Part shown: positions 1-7,101 of the stretch, one piece after another
Numbering within the stretch: position 1 is the first letter of the stretch
Layout of the letters: each line of letters opens with the position of its first letter
Origin: Dysgonamonadaceae bacterium
Lineage (GTDB): Bacteria; Bacteroidota; Bacteroidia; Bacteroidales; Azobacteroidaceae
Assembly (NCBI GenBank): GCA_031276105.1
Contig: JAISNS010000106.1
Location: forward strand, 1-8,863
Length of the DNA stretch: 8,863 bases
Direction of reading: 5' to 3'
Notes under the pieces: model-generated
The model's database searches: none
The model's input: the letters and a program-made list of their open reading frames with translations, nothing else
Told to the model about the DNA's origin: nothing
Translations under genes and position numbers: made by a program

Positions 1-930
1 GGCGGATTTATATCCCGAATTTTCGATTTGTGCATTTATATTGGCAATGATTTCATCGGATCGGGCTTCGATGGCTTCGCCGAAATCTTTCAGTTCTTTC
101 AGTTCTTCGCGTTGGGCAATTTTTCCGTCGTTGTCGGATTCGATTAATGCGCTTCCGTATTTGATTTTCAATTCTTCGGCTTCTTTTTCCGATACGCCCA
201 GACTGCTGATGTCTTTGGTGATGGTGGAAGCGCCTAACGGAATGGTAACTAAATGTTTCAACCGGTCGTCTTTGTAAATGGACAGGTAAGTGACGCCGGC
301 GCCCAGTTCGACTAAAGCGCAACCCGATTCTTTGTTTGCTTTCGTCAAAACGGCTTCGGCTGTCGCGATGGGGGCGATGTTGAATCCGATGATACTGATT
401 TTGTGTTCCAAAACCGATATTAAGCGTTTTTTTAGGGATTGGTTGTTCACTATTAACGGATAACGGGCTTCGATAACCGCGCCGATCGTTCCTTTGGGAT
501 TCTCTTCCAACTCTCCGTCCACGTAAAATTCGGGGGAAAGGATTTCCGGAATTTCCGTAGATTCGGGGTCGTATTCCGCTATTTCCTGTTCTATCTCGTC
601 AAGCAATTCTTGCGTTACCTGTTCGTTGATTGCTTTTTTTATGGAATACCATTCGGTGTGAATGGATTGACCGCCGATTCCTACGTATATTCTTTCAAGC
701 GGCGGGAGTGAACGGTTTTTTAATTGCTCGTTTAATTTTCGTATTATACGGTTAATTTTGATTACGGTCATATCTGCATTGTAAATATATCCTCGCCGAA
801 TGCAATTTTCGGAAGGCTCTTTTTCGGAAGCCAGCAGGGTAAGGGAGCCGTTTTCGTTTTTCCGGGCGGCCATTGCTACTATTTTAGACGTTCCGATGTC
901 TAACGCTGCGACGTATTCTTTATTTTTCAT
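1..930 (-). CDS. ftsA: Cell division protein FtsA, N-terminal 310 codons (runs off left edge)
   Basis: Actin-like ATPase that tethers FtsZ filaments to the inner face of the membrane and recruits later divisome proteins. Reading from the ATG at 928-930, the frame stays open for 310 codons to the window edge with no stop, so the C-terminal part, including any membrane-targeting helix, is not seen. Visible signatures are the phosphate-1 loop LDIGTSK (residues 10-16), the IYVGIGG stretch (81-87) leading into the FtsA-specific 1C subdomain, an acidic insertion around 117-147, and the phosphate-2 loop ELGAGVTYLSIY (208-219) followed by IPLGASTITKDI (230-241). The usual Asp of phosphate-2 is Glu here. 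It starts 10 bp after the ftsQ stop, which fits ftsQ-ftsA-ftsZ order. Identity is supported by motifs and by position. The start is preceded by A/T-rich sequence without a Shine-Dalgarno. Confidence 0.95.
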   Translation of the reverse strand, partial: MKNKEYVAALDIGTSKIVAMAARKNENGSLTLLASEKEPSENCIRRGYIYNADMTVIKINRIIRKLNEQLKNRSLPPLERIYVGIGGQSIHTEWYSIKKAINEQVTQELLDEIEQEIAEYDPESTEIPEILSPEFYVDGELEENPKGTIGAVIEARYPLIVNNQSLKKRLISVLEHKISIIGFNIAPIATAEAVLTKANKESGCALVELGAGVTYLSIYKDDRLKHLVTIPLGASTITKDISSLGVSEKEAEELKIKYGSALIESDNDGKIAQREELKELKDFGEAIEARSDEIIANINAQIENSGYKSA

Positions 931-940
931 ATCGTTTAAT

Positions 941-1678
941 TTACTTGTTTTTAGTGCAAATTACCTGATTTTTGTATTTCAGGTTGATTTCCGAATAGCT
1001 GTTCCAGCCTGTTTTGTTTAATCCTTTTTCGTAAAAGAGTTTCAATTTATCCAGATTTTCTTCGTAATCGTCTATTTTCCCCAAAACGATTTGATGGCTT
1101 CCCACGCGGGGAGTCAATTCGATGTCGCGGTTGGGGGCAACGTAGATTTGTTCGATTTGGGCATTCCAGAATTTGTTTTTCTGCAAAAACAGGGAAAAAT
1201 GATACAGTTCTTTCCGGGCGAAGCTGTCTTCTATAAATCCGGTTGCGACGGGAACATATATGCTGAAATCGGAGGGGACGGGCATTTTTTCTCCTTCCGT
1301 ATCTACATAGTAGTTTCCCTTGTCGGATATTACCCGCAGGAGGGGCGTTCGCTGATAGATTTTCAATCTTATTTTTCCGGATGCTGTTTTGTAACATTCG
1401 GCGTTCCGTATCAAATCGTTGGCTTCCAATGCCGCTTCGATTTGTCCGGTATTGATTTCCGAAAATCTTTTCCCAACAGGATAAAGCCCCGATTGTTGCA
1501 GAATAAGTTTGATATCTTTTTCTGCAATGTATTGACCGGCTTTTCCACGCTTGATTTCTATATGCAAATTTTCGCATAACTGATTCCTGTACTCTTGTGA
1601 ACTGGGATAGGCCATGGCAAATCCGAAATAGATCAGCAAGAGGATGATTACCGAGAGGATGGATACATTTTTGAACAT
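941..1678 (-). CDS. ftsQ: Cell division protein FtsQ (DivIB family)
   Basis: Bitopic membrane protein of the divisome, normally bridging FtsB/FtsL and the septal synthase. The 245-aa product has an almost absent cytoplasmic tail, one membrane helix at about residues 4-23 and an extracytoplasmic remainder. Residues 38-110 fit the POTRA region (a conserved-style NDLIRNAECYKT segment near 87-98, then KIRLKIYQRTPLLRV at 102-116). YYVDTEGEKMPV (123-134) begins the beta domain and is typical of Bacteroidota FtsQ. FtsQ is poorly conserved in sequence, so the call rests on architecture, this motif and location between murC and ftsA. The ATG at 1676-1678 is preferred because later Met codons would remove the membrane helix. 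Its first 31 bp overlap the end of murC in another frame, suggesting translational coupling. Confidence 0.92.
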   Translation of the reverse strand: MFKNVSILSVIILLLIYFGFAMAYPSSQEYRNQLCENLHIEIKRGKAGQYIAEKDIKLILQQSGLYPVGKRFSEINTGQIEAALEANDLIRNAECYKTASGKIRLKIYQRTPLLRVISDKGNYYVDTEGEKMPVPSDFSIYVPVATGFIEDSFARKELYHFSLFLQKNKFWNAQIEQIYVAPNRDIELTPRVGSHQIVLGKIDDYEENLDKLKLFYEKGLNKTGWNSYSEINLKYKNQVICTKNK

Positions 1679-3069
1679 AATAAATTTTTTTTAATGGGTT
1701 CGACTAACAGTTCTATATCGCCGGCGCCGGCGATTAAAAGTATTTCTATTTCTTCTTTTTTCAATTGTTGAAGAAGTTCTTCTTTTGAAAGGAGTTTCCT
1801 TGACGGACTTGTTACCCTGTCCAGAATCATTTGCGACGAAACGCCTTCGATGGGGGCTTCGCGGGCGGGATAGATGGGGATAAGGATTACTTCGTCGGCC
1901 AGGGAGAGGGCTTGGGCAAATTCGCGATAAAAATCGTTGGTGCGGGAATAGAGGTGCGGTTGGAATATCACGGTTAATTTTTTCGCGGGATACAATTTTT
2001 TGACGGACGTAATGCTTGCTTCCAGTTCTTCGGGATGATGGGCGTAGTCGTCGATCAGGACGAAATCGCCGGTTTTGACGTGGAAATCGAATCTCCGGGC
2101 GGCTCCCCGGAAAGAGGCCATGCCTTGCCGGAGGTCGTGTTCGGAAACGCCGTTCAGCCAGGCTACCGCGAGGGCGGCAACGGCGTTGACGATGTTGATT
2201 TCGACGGGAACGCCTAATTGAATGTCCCGGATAATGGCGCCGGGCGTGACGCAGTCGAAGCGGATTTCCCCGTTTCCCATTCGTATGTTTTGTGCATAAA
2301 AATCGCTTTGTCCGGACGTTTGGGATGGGGACGGCGCTCCGGAGTAGCGGTATATGGTAACCTTTTCCCGGGTTTGGGGAACGATGTTTACTTGCGATTC
2401 CATTAAGAGGATTCCGTTTTCCCGGACGAGGGAAGTGAAATGAACGAATGCGTCGCGGTATGCGTCTGCGGTTCCGTAAATGTCTAAATGGTCGGGGGCG
2501 ACGGAGGTGATCACGGCGATTGTGGGCGACAGCCGGTGGAACGAACGGTCGTATTCGTCGGCTTCGACGACCGTCCAGTCGCTTCGATCGGACAGGAGGA
2601 GGTTGGTGCCGTAATTTTTCAGGATACCGCCCAGAAAAGCGTTGCAATCGACGGGCGATTGTTTCAGCAGATGGGCAATCATGCTCGAAGTCGTCGTTTT
2701 ACCATGCGTTCCCGAAACGCAGATTCCCCGGTTTGTACGGGTGATTTCGCCCAGGACTTGCGCCCGTTTCATGATTTCGAAGCCGTTTTGACGGAAGTAG
2801 AGCCATTCGGAGTGATCGGACGGAACGGCCGGCGTATAAATGACCAGGGTTGACTGTTTGTCTTTGTAACCGTCCGGAATCAGCGCCACGTTGTCTTCGT
2901 AATGGATGGAGGCGCCTTCGCTGTTCAGTTGGCGGGTCAAATCCGATTCGGTGCGGTCGTAGCCGGCCACGTTTTTCCCTTTCGAGAGGAACCAGCGAAC
3001 GAGAGCGCTCATGCCGATGCCGCCGGCTCCGATGAAATAAAAGGATTGTATTTCGTTTATATTTTTCAT
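1648..3069 (-). CDS. murC: UDP-N-acetylmuramate--L-alanine ligase MurC
   Basis: Cytoplasmic ATP-dependent ligase that adds L-alanine to UDP-MurNAc, the first peptide-stem step. The 473-aa sequence has the three Mur ligase domains. These are an N-terminal Rossmann-like domain with GAGGIGMSAL (14-23), a central ATPase domain with the P-loop SGTHGKTTT (119-127), EADEYDRS (169-176) and DHLDIYG (193-199), and a C-terminal domain with GAARRFD (322-328), DDYAHHPEE (340-348), QPHLYSRT (370-377) and IPIYPAREAP (397-406). GTHGKTTT together with DDYAHHP separates MurC from MurD/E/F. The start overlaps the murG stop by 4 bp (ATGA). The last roughly ten codons run into ftsQ, giving a short tail after the AGAGDIE motif (447-453). 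All key residues appear intact. Confidence 0.98.
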   Translation of the reverse strand: MKNINEIQSFYFIGAGGIGMSALVRWFLSKGKNVAGYDRTESDLTRQLNSEGASIHYEDNVALIPDGYKDKQSTLVIYTPAVPSDHSEWLYFRQNGFEIMKRAQVLGEITRTNRGICVSGTHGKTTTSSMIAHLLKQSPVDCNAFLGGILKNYGTNLLLSDRSDWTVVEADEYDRSFHRLSPTIAVITSVAPDHLDIYGTADAYRDAFVHFTSLVRENGILLMESQVNIVPQTREKVTIYRYSGAPSPSQTSGQSDFYAQNIRMGNGEIRFDCVTPGAIIRDIQLGVPVEINIVNAVAALAVAWLNGVSEHDLRQGMASFRGAARRFDFHVKTGDFVLIDDYAHHPEELEASITSVKKLYPAKKLTVIFQPHLYSRTNDFYREFAQALSLADEVILIPIYPAREAPIEGVSSQMILDRVTSPSRKLLSKEELLQQLKKEEIEILLIAGAGDIELLVEPIKKNLLCSKMYPSSR

Positions 3070-4181
3070 TTTTTATTGGAATAAAGTATTTTATCTACTT
3101 CGTCGACGATTTTGGCGGCTGCGTTGGGGAGCGCCATTTGCGAGATGTTTGTCCGCAGTTCGCCCAGTAAAGCGTTGTTTCGAATGACCCGCAACGCTTC
3201 GGGCAGCAGTCGTTCGACAGCCTCGCGGTCGGGAATGAGCAGGGCGGCTTTTTTCCGGACTAAGGCCTGTGCGTTTTTTGTTTGATGGTCTTCGGCTACA
3301 TTGGGCGACGGGACGAGGATAACGGCTTTTCCGAGCAGACAAAATTCGGATATGGAGCCTGCTCCGGCACGGGAAATAATCAGATCGGCGGCGGCAAAGG
3401 CCAGGTCCATCCGGTTGATAAATTCGGTGATATGGAGATTTTCCGTTTTGGCTACGTAGCTGATAATTGGCCGGTAGTAGTATTTGCCGGTTTGCCAGAT
3501 GAATTGAATTTCGCTTTCACGGATTTTGTCCAGCGAAGCGAGTACGCTTCGGTTGATTGTCAGGGCGCCGAGACTGCCTCCGGTGATGAGTATGGTTTTT
3601 TTCGCCGGGTCGAGTTTGAAATAGCGGCAGGCTTCGCTCCGTTTTTCCGGACTGTAAGTCAGGTTTTGACGAACCGGATTGCCGGTCAATACGATTTTGG
3701 CGGAGGGAAAAAACTGCTCCATGCCTTCGTAGGCGACGCATATTTTAACAGCCTGTTTCGCCAGCAGTTTGTTGGTAAGTCCGGCGTAGGAATTTTGTTC
3801 CTGTATCAACGTCGGGATTCCCTGTTTGGCTGCCGCCCGCAAGGTGGGGCCGCCGGCATAGCCGCCTACGCCGATCACGATGTTGGGACGAAAGGCTTTT
3901 ACGATTCCTTTTGCCTGATAAAGGGATTTACATAATTTGAAGAGGACGGAAATGTTTTTGAACGGGTTTTTCCGGTCGAATCCGGCGACGGGCAGTCCGG
4001 TGATTGGGTATCCGGCGTCGGGTACGGTTTTCATTTCCATCCGGTTTTCGGCGCCGATAAAGAGGATGAGGGCGTCGGGATGACGGCTTTTTATCTCGTT
4101 TGCGATAGAGAGGGCGGGGAAGATGTGTCCTCCTGTTCCGCCGCCACTGATGATTATTCGATAGGGGTTGTTTTTATACAT
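3066..4181 (-). CDS. murG: UDP-GlcNAc:undecaprenyl-PP-MurNAc-pentapeptide GlcNAc transferase MurG
   Basis: Peripheral membrane GT28 glycosyltransferase that converts lipid I to lipid II on the cytoplasmic face. The 371-aa product shows the two glycine-rich loops GGTGGH (14-19) and GVGGYAGGP (104-112), EQNSYAG (128-134), the inter-domain TGGSLGA (200-206), and the UDP-GlcNAc-binding SRAGAGSISE (270-279) with PSPNVAEDHQTKNA (291-304). The frame is open a further 91 codons upstream. I chose the ATG at 4179-4181 because the glycine loop then sits at the family-typical distance from the N-terminus, and the upstream extension is low-complexity basic sequence inside ftsW. The gene starts 28 bp inside the end of ftsW and its stop overlaps the murC start by 4 bp, so both ends look translationally coupled. 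A/T-rich sequence, no Shine-Dalgarno, precedes the start. Confidence 0.98.
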   Translation of the reverse strand: MYKNNPYRIIISGGGTGGHIFPALSIANEIKSRHPDALILFIGAENRMEMKTVPDAGYPITGLPVAGFDRKNPFKNISVLFKLCKSLYQAKGIVKAFRPNIVIGVGGYAGGPTLRAAAKQGIPTLIQEQNSYAGLTNKLLAKQAVKICVAYEGMEQFFPSAKIVLTGNPVRQNLTYSPEKRSEACRYFKLDPAKKTILITGGSLGALTINRSVLASLDKIRESEIQFIWQTGKYYYRPIISYVAKTENLHITEFINRMDLAFAAADLIISRAGAGSISEFCLLGKAVILVPSPNVAEDHQTKNAQALVRKKAALLIPDREAVERLLPEALRVIRNNALLGELRTNISQMALPNAAAKIVDEVDKILYSNKK

Positions 4182-5560
4182 TCTTCGTTTTTTATTTTTT
4201 GTTCTTCTTCCAGTTCTTGTATGATTTCTTCTTCGCGTTTTATTCCTTTCGGATTTTCGTAGCGGCTGACGCTTAATATGATTCCGATATAAATACAGTT
4301 GATTAGGGTGGATGTTCCGCCCCGGCTGACTAAGGGCATGGGTTGTCCGGTAACCGGTATCAGGTGTACGGCTACCGCCATGTTGGACAGGGCGTAGATG
4401 ACAAGCGCCATGGCCGAGCCCATTACCAGGAATTTGGGGAATAGTTTGTCGCAACGGTTGGCGATGATTCCCGCCCGGATAAATAGGATCAGGTAGAGGA
4501 GTATGACGACAATGCCGCCAATCAGCCCTGTTTCTTCAATGATGATGGCATAAATGAAGTCGGAGTAGGCTTGCGGGAGGGTATCGCGTTCGCGTCCGTT
4601 TCCGGGCAATTTTCCGAAAATACCGCCGTTGGCGATCGCCATGCAGGCATGGGCCGATTGGTAGTTTTTGTCTTTTACTTCATAGTTTTCTACTCCCAGG
4701 ATGTTTACTTCGGTAAAGAAGTTGACTACCCGGTTTTTCCAGGTTCCGCTTTTTTCGTTCGAGATGTAACTTGCGTCGTCTTTATTGCCGGTCGGATTCT
4801 TTTTTTCGTCGTTCATGGCAAAATACATCACGCCTGAAAGGCATCCGGCGAAGGCGGTGAATAAGACAAAGGTGATTAGTCCTTTTTTGAAGCGTTTTTT
4901 CCATTCGAGGGCTTTGGGGAAAGCGGTCTGCAGTTTTTCGTCGGGGAAAAAATAGAGGATGCAAAAGAGGAAACCGGTAGTGACGCCTGCAATCAGTTTG
5001 CCGATCTCTTTGTCTAACCGTACTTGGGCGACAAAGAGCATGAGTGTGATAATCGCAGCTAACAGGAGGGCCATCGACCCGTTGTCGCGGAGGATAATTC
5101 CACAGGTAACTGCCGTGGCGATGTATATCCAGCTAAGCGCTTTGTCGTTTTTTCCTTCTTTTCGCTTGCTTAAAAAGAGGGCGGTATAGGCAATCAAACA
5201 GAGTTTGGCTATTTCCGAAGGCTGAAACCGGAAGCCGGGAGCCAGCTGAATCCAACGGTAAGAGCCGTTGATGGGTTTTCCCCAAATGCGGGTGGCAATC
5301 AGCAGGGCAATGGCGAAGAGGAGGCCAACGGCCAAAATGGAAAAATAACGGGGATTAATGGCGTGTACAACTAAAATAAGTAACGTCCCTGCCAGCAGGA
5401 AAGTCGTATGGCGCATAATCGGATCCCAGTAATTGGTATCATCGCCGAAAGTAAGCGTGCTTGAAGCGCTGTACACTTCTACAATGGAAATCAAGGCGAG
5501 AAAAATGAATATGAGCCAAATTACCCGGTCGCCACGAAACATTTTATTGATAAAATCCAT
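4154..5560 (-). CDS. ftsW: SEDS peptidoglycan glycosyltransferase FtsW
   Basis: Polytopic membrane enzyme of the SEDS family that polymerises lipid II at the septum with its class B PBP partner. Signatures in the 468-aa product are YRWIQLAPGFRFQPSEIAK (101-119), DNGS (159-162), LPQAYSDFIYAIIIEETG (328-345) and PVTGQPMPLVSRGGTS (402-417). Asp334 in the SDF motif matches the acidic residue proposed as catalytic in SEDS proteins. Hydrophobic segments lie near 14-32, 52-68, 72-91, 116-131, 142-157, 161-180, 188-206, 227-248, 346-363, 376-399 and 414-432, one more than the ten helices usual for the family. A charged tail (434-468) overlaps the murG start. FtsW is preferred to RodA because of its place between murD and murG. 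The ATG at 5558-5560 is 7 bp from repeat element A, so its leader is repeat DNA. Confidence 0.96.
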   Translation of the reverse strand: MDFINKMFRGDRVIWLIFIFLALISIVEVYSASSTLTFGDDTNYWDPIMRHTTFLLAGTLLILVVHAINPRYFSILAVGLLFAIALLIATRIWGKPINGSYRWIQLAPGFRFQPSEIAKLCLIAYTALFLSKRKEGKNDKALSWIYIATAVTCGIILRDNGSMALLLAAIITLMLFVAQVRLDKEIGKLIAGVTTGFLFCILYFFPDEKLQTAFPKALEWKKRFKKGLITFVLFTAFAGCLSGVMYFAMNDEKKNPTGNKDDASYISNEKSGTWKNRVVNFFTEVNILGVENYEVKDKNYQSAHACMAIANGGIFGKLPGNGRERDTLPQAYSDFIYAIIIEETGLIGGIVVILLYLILFIRAGIIANRCDKLFPKFLVMGSAMALVIYALSNMAVAVHLIPVTGQPMPLVSRGGTSTLINCIYIGIILSVSRYENPKGIKREEEIIQELEEEQKIKNEECIKTTPIE

Positions 5561-5567
5561 GTTTTTT

Positions 5568-5600
5568 GAATTATGAATTATGAATTATGAATTATGAATT
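5568..5600. repeat. Left terminal heptamer tract of element A
   Basis: About 4.7 tandem copies of the 7-bp word GAATTAT. It is the inverse of the tract at the other end of the element and forms the sequence just upstream of the ftsW start on the minus strand. Confidence 0.9.
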
Positions 5601-5634
5601 AATTGGGAATTGTGCGAAACGTTTTTTCTCTTTT

Positions 5635-5663
5635 TGTCATCCCGCGCTTGACGCGGGATCCCC
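5635..5663 (-). repeat. REP-like hairpin unit, GCG-type, element A
   Basis: A 29-bp unit beginning TGTCAT and ending CCCC on the plus strand. It has perfect 8-bp arms ATCCCGCG/CGCGGGAT around the loop CTTGA (TCAAG when read on the minus strand). An identical copy lies at 8446-8474. It pairs with an inverted unit at 5689-5717. Confidence 0.9.
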
Positions 5664-5688
5664 TGCTCTGCCGCAGTTCTTTTAATCA

Positions 5689-5717
5689 GGGGATTGCGGG
5701 TCAAGCCCGCAATGACA
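5689..5717 (+). repeat. REP-like hairpin unit, TTGCGGG-type, element A
   Basis: A 29-bp unit from GGGG to ATGACA with perfect 8-bp arms ATTGCGGG/CCCGCAAT around loop TCAAG. It lies 25 bp from the unit at 5635-5663 in inverted orientation. An additional inverted repeat, ATCCCCTG (5658-5665) with CAGGGGAT (5687-5694), spans the spacer and could give an alternative fold. Identical 29-bp copies occur at 8499-8527 and 8777-8805. Confidence 0.9.
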
Positions 5718-5741
5718 GGGGGGAGCGCCACTTTGCATAAC

Positions 5742-5764
5742 TCATAATTCATAATTCATAATTC
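5742..5764. repeat. Right terminal heptamer tract of element A
   Basis: About 3.3 copies of CATAATT, the inverse complement of the left tract. It lies just after the murD stop on the transcribed strand. Confidence 0.88.
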
Positions 5765-5766
5765 GT

Positions 5767-7101
5767 TTACAAGTGTCGTACACAGTTTTTGAATTGTTGT
5801 CCACGGTCTTCATAGTTTTGAAACAAATCGAAACTGGCGCAGCAGGGCGAAAGTAAAACCGTATCGCCTGCCCGGGCAATTTCGTATGCTTGATTTATCG
5901 CTTCCGGCATGGAACGGGCGTCGCGGATGATTTCGGCTTTCCCGTCGAAAAAGGCGTGCAGCTTGGAATTGTCTGCTCCCAAAAAGATGAGCGCCCGGCA
6001 TTTTTCGCTGACTAAGGGTTCGATTTCGGTGTAATCGTTTCCTTTGTCGGCGCCGCCTAAGATTAACACTGTCGGCGCTTTCATGCTTTGCAGGGCATAC
6101 CAGCACGAATTGACATTGGTCGCCTTGGAATCGTTGATGTATTCGACGCCTCTAACGCGGGCTACTTTTTCCAGGCGGTGCTCCACGCCTTTGAACCCGG
6201 TTAACGATTCGCGTATGTCGTCGTTCTTTATGTTCAGCAATTTGGCGGCAATTCCCGATGCTAATGTATTATATAAATTATGTTGCCCGCTGATTGCTAC
6301 CAATTCTTCTTCCATCGTAAATAATCCGTTAGGTGTATTTATTTTTATTTTGTGATTTTCCAGATATGCTTTGACGTTGCCTGTTTTTGCAAGGGCAAAG
6401 GGATAAAGGGTTGCCGCCGGTTTTCGCTTTTCTATTTCGGGGGCAATGAGCGGATCGTCGTTCCGGTAAATGAAAGCGTCGGCGGCGGTTTGATTTTGCA
6501 GGATACGCAGTTTTGAATCGACGTAGTTTTGCATCTTGTAATCGTACCGGTCCAGATGGTCGGGCGTTATGTTCAGCAAAACGGCAATGTCGGCTTTGAA
6601 ATCATACATGCCGTCTAATTGGAAGCTGCTCAGTTCGATTACATAGTAATCGTAATCGTTTTCCGCTACTTGCAGGGCGAAGCTTTTGCCTATATTTCCG
6701 ACCGGAGCGACGTTTAAGCCGGCGGTTTTCAGGATATGATAGGTGAGCGTCGTGGTGGTCGTTTTGCCGTTACTGCCGGTGATGGCGATTGTTTTCGCTT
6801 TTGTATAGCGTCCGGCAAATTCGATTTCCGAAATAACGGGCGTTCCGCGGGCTTTCAGTTTCCGGATGATGGGCGCCTTGTCGGGGATTCCCGGGCTTTT
6901 GATTATTTCGCCGGCGTTTACTATCAAGTCGTCTGTGTGCCGGTTTTCTTCGTAGGCGATTGCGTATTTCTCCAGCAAGGCTTTGTATTCCGGTTTTATT
7001 TCGGATAAATCGGACACGAAAACATCGAATCCTTGCTTTTTTGCTAATACTGCGGCGCCTGTGCCGCTTTCGCCTGCTCCTAATACAGTTATTTTTTTCA
7101 T
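5767..7101 (-). CDS. murD: UDP-N-acetylmuramoyl-L-alanine--D-glutamate ligase MurD
   Basis: Cytoplasmic ATP-dependent ligase adding D-glutamate to UDP-MurNAc-L-Ala. The 444-aa product has the N-terminal nucleotide-binding loop LGAGESGTG (7-15), the P-loop GSNGKTTT (109-116), the Glu-containing [10 protein letters not shown] (155-164), [10 protein letters not shown] (177-186), a Lys in DSKLRI (Lys197) matching the lysine carbamylated in MurD enzymes, HNLYN (274-278), NDSKATN (323-329), LGGADKGND (348-356) and the C-terminal [11 protein letters not shown] (417-427). SSFQLD and NDSKATN mark it as MurD among Mur ligases. The frame is open 208 codons further upstream, inside mraY. The ATG at 7099-7101 is chosen because it gives the conserved N-terminus [10 protein letters not shown] and overlaps the mraY stop as ATGA. 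The gene ends 2 bp before repeat element A. Confidence 0.98.
   Translation of the reverse strand: MKKITVLGAGESGTGAAVLAKKQGFDVFVSDLSEIKPEYKALLEKYAIAYEENRHTDDLIVNAGEIIKSPGIPDKAPIIRKLKARGTPVISEIEFAGRYTKAKTIAITGSNGKTTTTTLTYHILKTAGLNVAPVGNIGKSFALQVAENDYDYYVIELSSFQLDGMYDFKADIAVLLNITPDHLDRYDYKMQNYVDSKLRILQNQTAADAFIYRNDDPLIAPEIEKRKPAATLYPFALAKTGNVKAYLENHKIKINTPNGLFTMEEELVAISGQHNLYNTLASGIAAKLLNIKNDDIRESLTGFKGVEHRLEKVARVRGVEYINDSKATNVNSCWYALQSMKAPTVLILGGADKGNDYTEIEPLVSEKCRALIFLGADNSKLHAFFDGKAEIIRDARSMPEAINQAYEIARAGDTVLLSPCCASFDLFQNYEDRGQQFKNCVRHL

Larger units (their letters stand above)
5568..5764. repeat. REPIN/MITE-like composite repeat element A between murD and ftsW
   Basis: This roughly 197-bp non-coding element fills the whole murD-ftsW gap, starting 2 bp from the murD stop and ending 7 bp from the ftsW start. 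It is bounded by inverted tracts of a 7-bp tandem repeat (5568-5600 left, 5742-5764 right). Inside are a GCGAAACG motif, a pyrimidine tract (about 5621-5634) and two inverted REP-like hairpin units (5635-5663 and 5689-5717). The same modules in the same order occur in element B upstream of mraY. No reading frame of substance, no U-run terminator and no Bacteroidota promoter motif was seen. I infer a non-autonomous mobile or REP-type element. I saw no convincing target-site duplication, so exact ends are uncertain. Confidence 0.85.

Noticed and set aside
1691..2647. Long minus-strand 318-codon frame inside murC
   Set aside because: It is an Arg/Pro-rich shadow of murC in another frame; murC has intact motifs throughout.
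3282..3935. Plus-strand 217-codon frame antisense to murG
   Set aside because: Antisense shadow of a well-conserved gene, with no recognisable domain or start context.
4182..4454. N-terminal extension of MurG by 91 codons
   Set aside because: The extension lies inside ftsW, is Arg/Thr-rich without MurG similarity, and the internal ATG at 4181 gives the normal N-terminus.
5635..5717. Intrinsic terminators between murD and ftsW
   Set aside because: The hairpins are strong, but on the transcribed minus strand none is followed by a run of T; the sequence after the stem is GACAAAAAGAG.
5561..5766. Promoter for ftsW in element A
   Set aside because: I looked for the Bacteroidota -7 motif TAnnTTTG with an upstream TTG on the minus strand and found no match.
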